Shown one piece after another: positions 34,458 to 40,118 of a stretch of DNA of 40,118 nucleotides (its first letter is position 1; the number at the start of each line of letters is the position of its first letter). This DNA is from Ignavibacteriaceae bacterium (lineage in GTDB: Bacteria > Bacteroidota > Ignavibacteria > Ignavibacteriales > Ignavibacteriaceae): NCBI GenBank assembly GCA_031292435.1, contig JARLHD010000481.1:1-40118 (forward strand). Direction: 5' to 3'. A program made the translations under genes and the position numbers. The notes under the pieces were generated by a model that saw only the letters and a list, made by a program, of their open reading frames with translations, was not told the origin of the DNA and searched no databases.

Positions 34458-34906
34458 TGGATAATTTCATTCAATACCTTTTCTATTTTATAATAATAGC
34501 TGCTTTTCTTAACTCGATATTCGGCAAAAAGAAGAAGGCGGGGAATAAACCCGTACCACAGGAACCATTACCTCAGACATACAACAGAGATAATGATAAA
34601 CAAACTGAATCATTTGGAGAAGATAACTTTGACATTACAAAAGAGATCGAGAATCTTTTTAAGAAAGAAATTCCTGTTAAATCATCTGCTCCAATTAAAA
34701 TCGAGAATGTTACAACGCCAGAAACAGAAGTCAAAAGAGATTTAACCGAGGAAAGAGCAAAAGAATTTGAAAAACAATTAAATAAGAGAGAATATAGTTC
34801 AGACTGGTTTAATAAAAGTATCAGAATCAAATTGCAAAAGCCAGAATCGTTAAAAGATTATATTATTATTTCAGAAATATTAGGGAAGCCAAAAGCGTTC
34901 GAATAA
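34457..34906 (+). CDS. Small membrane-anchored protein in the floA-helicase unit
   Basis: 149 residues. One N-terminal membrane helix (about 5-21, IQYLFYFIIIAAFLNSIF) is followed by GKKKKAGNK, which keeps the rest in the cytoplasm, then a charged, probably disordered linker and a C-terminal amphipathic part (SSDWFNKSIRIKLQKPESLKDYIIISEILGKPKAFE). The final segment resembles regions seen after FloA in FCB genomes, but I cannot name the family. Starts inside the floA stop (TAATG) and its own stop abuts the helicase ATG, so the three proteins are made from one message. Function unknown. Confidence 0.8.
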   Translation: MDNFIQYLFYFIIIAAFLNSIFGKKKKAGNKPVPQEPLPQTYNRDNDKQTESFGEDNFDITKEIENLFKKEIPVKSSAPIKIENVTTPETEVKRDLTEERAKEFEKQLNKREYSSDWFNKSIRIKLQKPESLKDYIIISEILGKPKAFE

Positions 34907-36919
34907 ATGATCCAAAAGAAATATACTTTAAAGAGAATAGGTATTACGGGCTTTGATAAACCACAAATTGACGAAGCCCGTTTTGTTATTAATTATAAAG
35001 AAGAACTGAATCCAGCTCAATATGAGGCTGTTTCCGCAGTTGAAGGAGCTTATTTAATAATTGCGGGCGCCGGTACCGGGAAGACAAGGACACTTGTATA
35101 CCGAGTAGCAAGACTTGTAGAAACTGGGTATGATCCAAAGTCGATATTACTCCTTACCTTTACCCGCAAGGCAGCCAGTGAAATGATGAACCGAGCATCA
35201 GTTTTATTAGATAACAGATGTTCGAAAATATTAGGGGGGACATTCCATTCATTTGCAAATATTACGTTAAGGAGATATGCAAAAGCAGCAGGACTTGAAT
35301 CATCTTTTACCATTATGGATCAAGGGGATACTGAAGATGTAATTAATCTAATAAGGACTCAAGCGGGATTTGTATCAAAGGAAAAAAGATTTCCAAACAA
35401 ACAGACATTGAATAAGGTCTTCAGTTTAAGTGTTAATACAGGAAAAAGGGTTGAAGATTTAATTGAAGAAAATTACCCTCATTTTATAGAACAGTTAGAG
35501 AAAATTCTCGGCATTCAGAAAATATTTGTGGATTATAAAAGGAAGAATAATCTTTTAGATTATGATGAGCTACTTGTATTTTTAAGGAAATTTCTGGTTG
35601 AACTCAGTTCTGCAGCGAAATCGTTCTTAAGTTCAATAAAATTTGTAATGGTAGATGAATACCAGGATACCAATCATTTACAAGCTGAAATTGTAAAGGC
35701 ATTAACCCAAGTGAATAATAATGTAATGGTTGTTGGGGACGATTCGCAATCAATCTATTCATTCCGCGGGGCCGATTTCAAGAATATTATTGAGTTTCCC
35801 AAACTCTTTAATAATGTTAAGATAATAAAGTTGGAAGAAAACTACCGAAGCACGCAGGACATATTAGATTTTGCAAATCAAATTAATATAGCAGCAGTAG
35901 AAAAATACACAAAGACATTATATACGAGAAAAACCGGCGGAGTACTTCCCAATATTATTGCCGCCAGTACAGAAAACTTCCAATCTAAATTCGTTGTTGA
36001 CAAAATACTGGAGCTACATGAAGAAGGAATAGCATTAAAGGATATTGCTGTTTTATTCAGATCATCATTTCATTCATTCGATCTTGAAATTGAACTTGCA
36101 AAAGCAAATATCCCATTTCAGAAATTCGGCGGCATGAAATTCATAGAGACGGCACATATAAAAGATATACTTGCATTTCTAAGGATTGCGGCAAATCCAA
36201 AAGATGTAGTAAGCTGGTACAGGGTTCTTTTGCTTCATGAAGGAATTGGTCCGAGGACAGCGCAAAGAATAATGGATGAACTTTCCACAGCTAAGTTAAC
36301 TATTAAGGCTAACCCCGATTCACAACCGGCATTTAAGAACGAGAGGCTTCAGGGGTTATTTAATCTTTTATATAACATACATACATCAAAAGCCCTACCC
36401 AGCGAAAAGCTTCAACAGGTTCTTGAATATTACAATCCGATATTTAAGACACTATATGATGATTATAACAAAAGGAATAAAGATTTCGAAATATTCCAGA
36501 ATATTTCTGAAAACTATAAATCGCTAGATGTATTGTTAGCGGATATGGCAATTGAGCCCATAATTGATAGTGTAGTAGATATTGAAGCACCGACAAAAGA
36601 GTCAGAATTTCTGACACTTTCAACAATTCATTCTGCAAAGGGATTAGAATGGCATTCAGTATTTGTAATTCACGCTGTAGACGGATATTTCCCTTCAAGC
36701 AGATCGGCTGAATCGACTGAGCTTCTGGAAGAAGAGAGAAGACTAATGTATGTTTCGGTGACAAGGGCAAAACAGAATCTATATATTACATTCCCAATGA
36801 ACCTATTTGACAGACAGGCAGGAATAACATTATCCAAGCCGTCAAGATTTATATCCGAGTTGAATTCGGATCTTGCAGAAGGGTTTCTTATTGATGAAAG
36901 TTCACTGAATGAGCTTTAA
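34907..36919 (+). CDS. UvrD/Rep-family DNA helicase
   Basis: 670 residues. SF1A motifs: Q-motif ELNPAQYEAV, Walker A AGAGTGKT (53-60), TFTRKAASEM, VDEYQDTN (Walker B), GDDSQSIYSFRGAD, ENYRSTQDIL, STIHSAKGLEWHSVFV and the arginine-finger region SVTRAKQNLYI. It is a 3'-5' translocase like PcrA/UvrD/Rep; choosing among these needs a tree. The C-terminal tail is shorter than Bacillus PcrA. The ATG follows the preceding stop directly. Its last 32 bp overlap the 3' end of uvrA on the other strand. Confidence 0.95.
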   Translation: MIQKKYTLKRIGITGFDKPQIDEARFVINYKEELNPAQYEAVSAVEGAYLIIAGAGTGKTRTLVYRVARLVETGYDPKSILLLTFTRKAASEMMNRASVLLDNRCSKILGGTFHSFANITLRRYAKAAGLESSFTIMDQGDTEDVINLIRTQAGFVSKEKRFPNKQTLNKVFSLSVNTGKRVEDLIEENYPHFIEQLEKILGIQKIFVDYKRKNNLLDYDELLVFLRKFLVELSSAAKSFLSSIKFVMVDEYQDTNHLQAEIVKALTQVNNNVMVVGDDSQSIYSFRGADFKNIIEFPKLFNNVKIIKLEENYRSTQDILDFANQINIAAVEKYTKTLYTRKTGGVLPNIIAASTENFQSKFVVDKILELHEEGIALKDIAVLFRSSFHSFDLEIELAKANIPFQKFGGMKFIETAHIKDILAFLRIAANPKDVVSWYRVLLLHEGIGPRTAQRIMDELSTAKLTIKANPDSQPAFKNERLQGLFNLLYNIHTSKALPSEKLQQVLEYYNPIFKTLYDDYNKRNKDFEIFQNISENYKSLDVLLADMAIEPIIDSVVDIEAPTKESEFLTLSTIHSAKGLEWHSVFVIHAVDGYFPSSRSAESTELLEEERRLMYVSVTRAKQNLYITFPMNLFDRQAGITLSKPSRFISELNSDLAEGFLIDESSLNEL

Positions 36920-39683
36920 GGGATTCTTTTAAGAACTTACCTGTCCATGAATTTTCATTTTCGCTAATATCTTCAGGAGTTCCGACAGCAACAACAGTTC
37001 CCCCATTTTCACCTGCATCAGGACCCAAATCAATTATATAATCGGCACATTTAATCACATCAAGATTATGTTCGATAATTACCACAGAATTATTTTTTTC
37101 AATAAGAAGGTTAAAGCAACTAAGGAGTTTTGAAATATCATCAAAATGAAGGCCTGTAGTTGGCTCATCGAAAATAAACAATGTATGCCGCCTTTCACTT
37201 TGGGATGTAAGATGTGAAGCTAATTTAATGCGCTGGGCTTCACCACCTGATAATGTATTTGAAGGCTGCCCTAATTTAATATAACCCAACCCAACATCGC
37301 AAAGGACATTCAGGAATTTTACTATTTTATCATTTCCACTGAAATATTCTACTGCTTCATCGACAGTCATATCAAGGACATCGACGAGATTTTTACCTCG
37401 ATAAGTAATTTCCCTGATCTCTTTTTTAAAACGAGTGCCATTACAATCTTCACATTCAAGAAACAAGTCAGCAAGAAACTGCATTTCGACTTTAATAAAG
37501 CCATCGCCCTGGCAGGTTTCACATCTTCCGCCGGGCACATTAAATGAGAAAAATCCCGGTTTATATCCTCTTGCTTTTGCCTGATGAGTAGAAGCAAATA
37601 ATTCTCTTATCAGTTCAAAGGCTTTTATATAGCTTATTGGATTAGACCGAGGAGATTTACCGATAGGAGTCTGGTCGACAATTTGAATTTCATCTATATA
37701 GTCAGCCCCAATAATTTCATTATACCTTCCAATTTTGGGGGGAGCCATGCCCATATATTTCGCAATTCCCCCGTATAAAATATCATGAATAAGAGTGCTT
37801 TTGCCGGAGCCGCTTACACCAGTTATACACACGAATTTATTCATCGGTATAGATACATCAATATTCTTCAGATTATTTTCAGATGCACCAATTATTTTAA
37901 TTTCCCTAGTACGTTTTGTATTTCTTTTTTGAGGTACCGGAATGAATTTAATTCCAGACAGATACTTCCCAGTCAGAGATTTAGGATTATTTGCTACTTC
38001 ATCATACGTACCCTTAGCGATAATCTCGCCTCCCTGTTTACCTGCTTTAGGACCCATATCAATAAGGATATCGGATGCTTTCATCATTTCGGGATCATGT
38101 TCTACCACAAGGACAGTATTACCGATATCTCTTAAATTTTTTAATAGAGTAATAAGTTTATGATTATCGCGAGGGTGCAGGCCAATACTAGGTTCATCAA
38201 GAACATATAGAGTACCGACAAGAGATGAACCTAATGATGTAGCAAGATTTATTCTTTGAGTTTCACCACCAGAAAGAGTACTACTTAACCTCTCCAAAGT
38301 AAGGTATCCAATTCCGACATTATTCAGAAAGGTTAATCTTTTAATTATTTCTTTAAGAATACGCTCAGCGACTAAAATTTCATAAGCAGTTAAGTCTAGT
38401 TCTTTAAAAAATGGAAGAGAGTAGGAAATAGGGAGTTTAACAACATCATAAATAGAATTGCCATTTATTTTTACCTGTAATGCTTCCCTTCTTAAACGTG
38501 TTCCTTTACAGGCAGTACAAGTTGTATATCCCCTATACCTGCTAAGGAGGACCCTGATATGCAGTTTATAGGTTTTGTTTTCAAGCTGGCGGAAGAATTT
38601 ATCTATTCCGATATAGTCACCAAACCCTGCTTGGATAAGATCGGATTGTGCCGAGGATAAATCTTTAAATGGAATATGTATAGGCACATTATATTTTCTA
38701 GCCTCCTGAACCAGATCCTTTAGATGGACACTATATTTCGGAGATCGAAATGGAGCAATAGCCCCGTCAGCAATAGATAAATTAGGGTTAGGAACAACAA
38801 GATTCATATCAACGCCGATTGTTTTGCTGAATCCCTGGCAAACAGGACAGGCGCCGAAGGGGTTATTAAAGGAAAAGAATCTTGGCTCGGGTTCTTCGTA
38901 CCTGATGCCACAACACTCATAAAATTTATTGAACTCCATTTCCTCTGAAGTATCGGAGTTAATAATAATAAGACGGTTCTCCCCTTCTTTAAATGTCACT
39001 TCGATAGAATCAGAGAGTTTTTCCCTCATTGCCCCTTTCTGAACTTTAAATCTTTCAACAACGACTCTTACTGTATCCTTCTTTTTAGGAACTATAGAGA
39101 CTTCATTAAGGTCGACAAATATTTTATTATAAAAAAATCTGAAGAAGCCTCTTTTTTTTAGGAGTTCAATTTCTTCCTTAACAGATTTTCCAGGATGATC
39201 GTGGACGGGGAAAGTAAGATAAAATTTTGCTTCTTCAGGCTGTTCCTCAAGCCATTCAGTGACGGTTGCTGTGGACGCTTTTTTCACTTCTTTACCGCAC
39301 TGAAAACAAATAGTTCTTCCTATCCGAGCAAAGAGTAATCTTAAATAATCATAGATTTCAGTTGTTGTACCAACAGTAGAACGAGGATTCCTAGAACCAG
39401 TTTTTTGTTCGATTGCTACAGCGGGGCTAATTCCCTGAATATAATCGACATCAGGCTTATTCATTCTTTCAAGAAACTGCCTAGCGTATGAAGAAAGAGA
39501 CTCAACATACCTACGCTGACCTTCTGCATAAATAGTATCGAAAACCAGAGAAGATTTTCCGCTTCCACTTACCCCAGTAAATACGATAAGACTATTGCGG
39601 GGAATTTCCAAATCGATATTCTTGAGATTATGCTCCCGAGCGCCTTTAATAATTATTCTTTTATCGGAGTTATTATTTTTCAT
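36888..39683 (-). CDS. uvrA: Excinuclease ABC subunit A
   Basis: 931 residues from ATG 39683; a frame from 39707 adds eight residues, and neither has an SD. Two ABC modules: Walker [10 protein letters not shown] (37-45) and [12 protein letters not shown] signatures LSGGETQRI and LSGGEAQRI, and D-loop [12 protein letters not shown] and [11 protein letters not shown]. Zinc sites include C126/C129 (CFQCG), CPVC, and the DNA-contacting [20 protein letters not shown]...CEDC. The damage-loading motif [12 protein letters not shown] is present. UvrA finds bulky lesions and loads UvrB. Convergent with a UvrD-type helicase that could act in the last step of the same repair pathway. Confidence 0.97.
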   Translation of the reverse strand: MKNNNSDKRIIIKGAREHNLKNIDLEIPRNSLIVFTGVSGSGKSSLVFDTIYAEGQRRYVESLSSYARQFLERMNKPDVDYIQGISPAVAIEQKTGSRNPRSTVGTTTEIYDYLRLLFARIGRTICFQCGKEVKKASTATVTEWLEEQPEEAKFYLTFPVHDHPGKSVKEEIELLKKRGFFRFFYNKIFVDLNEVSIVPKKKDTVRVVVERFKVQKGAMREKLSDSIEVTFKEGENRLIIINSDTSEEMEFNKFYECCGIRYEEPEPRFFSFNNPFGACPVCQGFSKTIGVDMNLVVPNPNLSIADGAIAPFRSPKYSVHLKDLVQEARKYNVPIHIPFKDLSSAQSDLIQAGFGDYIGIDKFFRQLENKTYKLHIRVLLSRYRGYTTCTACKGTRLRREALQVKINGNSIYDVVKLPISYSLPFFKELDLTAYEILVAERILKEIIKRLTFLNNVGIGYLTLERLSSTLSGGETQRINLATSLGSSLVGTLYVLDEPSIGLHPRDNHKLITLLKNLRDIGNTVLVVEHDPEMMKASDILIDMGPKAGKQGGEIIAKGTYDEVANNPKSLTGKYLSGIKFIPVPQKRNTKRTREIKIIGASENNLKNIDVSIPMNKFVCITGVSGSGKSTLIHDILYGGIAKYMGMAPPKIGRYNEIIGADYIDEIQIVDQTPIGKSPRSNPISYIKAFELIRELFASTHQAKARGYKPGFFSFNVPGGRCETCQGDGFIKVEMQFLADLFLECEDCNGTRFKKEIREITYRGKNLVDVLDMTVDEAVEYFSGNDKIVKFLNVLCDVGLGYIKLGQPSNTLSGGEAQRIKLASHLTSQSERRHTLFIFDEPTTGLHFDDISKLLSCFNLLIEKNNSVVIIEHNLDVIKCADYIIDLGPDAGENGGTVVAVGTPEDISENENSWTGKFLKESLKAHSVNFHQ

Positions 39684-39837
39684 AAATAAGTAAATTAATT
39701 CATGCAATTTACAAAATTAACGCTAAGTAATAAGGTGGAAAAAACAGTAATACTAATTGATATAGATAATATATATTAGTTAGGTTATTCAAATTATGGT
39801 AATTTAGGCAGGGATTACATTTGCAACATTGCCAATA

Positions 39838-39876
39838 AAAAAAGAGGTTGCCAGAATGAGACAACCTCTTTTTTTT
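39838..39876. terminator. Bidirectional intrinsic terminator
   Basis: GAGGTTG (39844-39850) pairs with CAACCTC (39862-39868), loop of 11, with seven A on the left and eight T on the right. On the minus strand it ends the T9SS-substrate gene, whose stop is 20 bp away; the A-run gives the T-run there. Confidence 0.88.
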
Positions 39877-39895
39877 GTTGAAGGATTCGAATAAA

Positions 39896-40118
39896 TTACT
39901 TAAGAAGTAACATTTTCTTAATTGAAGAGAAATTCTTTCCTGTAGCTATGTCACTAGCTGCTAAGCGATAAATATAAACTCCCGATGCTAATCTGGAACT
40001 ACCGAAATTTACTGTATAATAACCAGCTGACATCTGCTGATTAACTAATTCCATAACTTTCTGTCCGGCTATGTTGTATACTTCCATAATAACCTTTGAA
40101 TCTACAGGTACCTGATAA
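39896..40118 (-). CDS. T9SS substrate, C-terminal sorting domain only (runs off right edge)
   Basis: The minus-strand frame is open to the right edge; about 74 C-terminal residues are visible (YQVPVDSKVIMEVYNIAGQKV..., then LVNQQMSAGYYTVNF, LASGVYIYRL, ending IKKMLLLK). That is the type A sorting domain of the type IX secretion system, which passes the protein across the outer membrane and is then removed. The enzyme or adhesin part lies outside the window. The in-frame ATG at 40087 is internal and not a start. This domain is the strongest taxonomic pointer in the window: FCB group only. Confidence 0.92.
   Translation of the reverse strand, partial: YQVPVDSKVIMEVYNIAGQKVMELVNQQMSAGYYTVNFGSSRLASGVYIYRLAASDIATGKNFSSIKKMLLLK

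Noticed and set aside
1..40118. CRISPR array, retron or diversity-generating retroelement
   Set aside because: No spaced identical repeats of 25-40 bases and no cas or reverse transcriptase gene; the direct repeat at 354/436 is a single pair.

Overview
The window is AT-rich bacterial chromosome (Shine-Dalgarno sites such as AAGGAG are used, with some TTG starts). A truncated gene at the right edge ends in a type IX secretion C-terminal sorting domain, which restricts the source to the Bacteroidota/Ignavibacteriota/Chlorobiota (FCB) group. The flavour of the proteins (long BNR-repeat protein, M16 pairs, FloA, ClpC, AURKAIP1/COX24-type mini ribosomal protein) and the use of SD sites fit an Ignavibacteria-like organism best; this is an inference from remembered families, not a database match.

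Layout. 1-2087 looks like the right end of an integrated mobile element: the 3' part of an unknown gene, a GC-rich segment that folds well as RNA, an excisionase-like HTH gene overlapping a tyrosine integrase, a terminator, and then a tRNA-Thr(CGT) whose 3' end faces the integrase (likely attachment site). 2088-3380 is a minus-strand run: HU-family protein, zinc-ribbon/TPR membrane protein, a 31-residue ribosomal protein, tRNA-Thr. 3381-4618 holds two small membrane proteins on the plus strand. 4636-13644 is a minus-strand operon-like run of M16 protease, oligoendopeptidase F, an IMPDH/GMP-reductase-family enzyme and a secreted BNR/VPS10-like protein.

13645-14085 is a dense non-coding control region: a consensus TTGACA-17-TATAAT promoter, two ATCATATGAT palindromes exactly 20 bp apart, a row of four or five YACTAY hexamers at an exact 11-bp period, and a weak hairpin with a T-run. 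Downstream on the plus strand are gatB, lepB (signal peptidase I) and a translationally coupled M16 pair, one half of which has lost its zinc motif. 19144-27091 is minus strand: an exported protein of unknown function, a crotonase, an outer-membrane barrel-like protein, PriA, a lipoprotein, diaminopimelate decarboxylase-like LysA and a D-Ala-D-Ala ligase-like ATP-grasp enzyme. The last two are divergent from a C39-like cysteine peptidase and an isochorismatase-type hydrolase (27183-28604); these four may form a small peptide or amino-acid tailoring module.

28863-33103 (minus) holds a secreted M64 metallopeptidase, pterin carbinolamine dehydratase and ClpC. 33471-36919 (plus) is a tightly coupled floA, small membrane protein, UvrD-type helicase unit, converging on uvrA (minus). 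The right end is a minus-strand gene with a T9SS sorting domain behind a strong terminator. Most of the window is housekeeping. The stretches that ordinary annotation would leave blank and that look most informative are the structured segment at 322-449 and the gatB upstream region.
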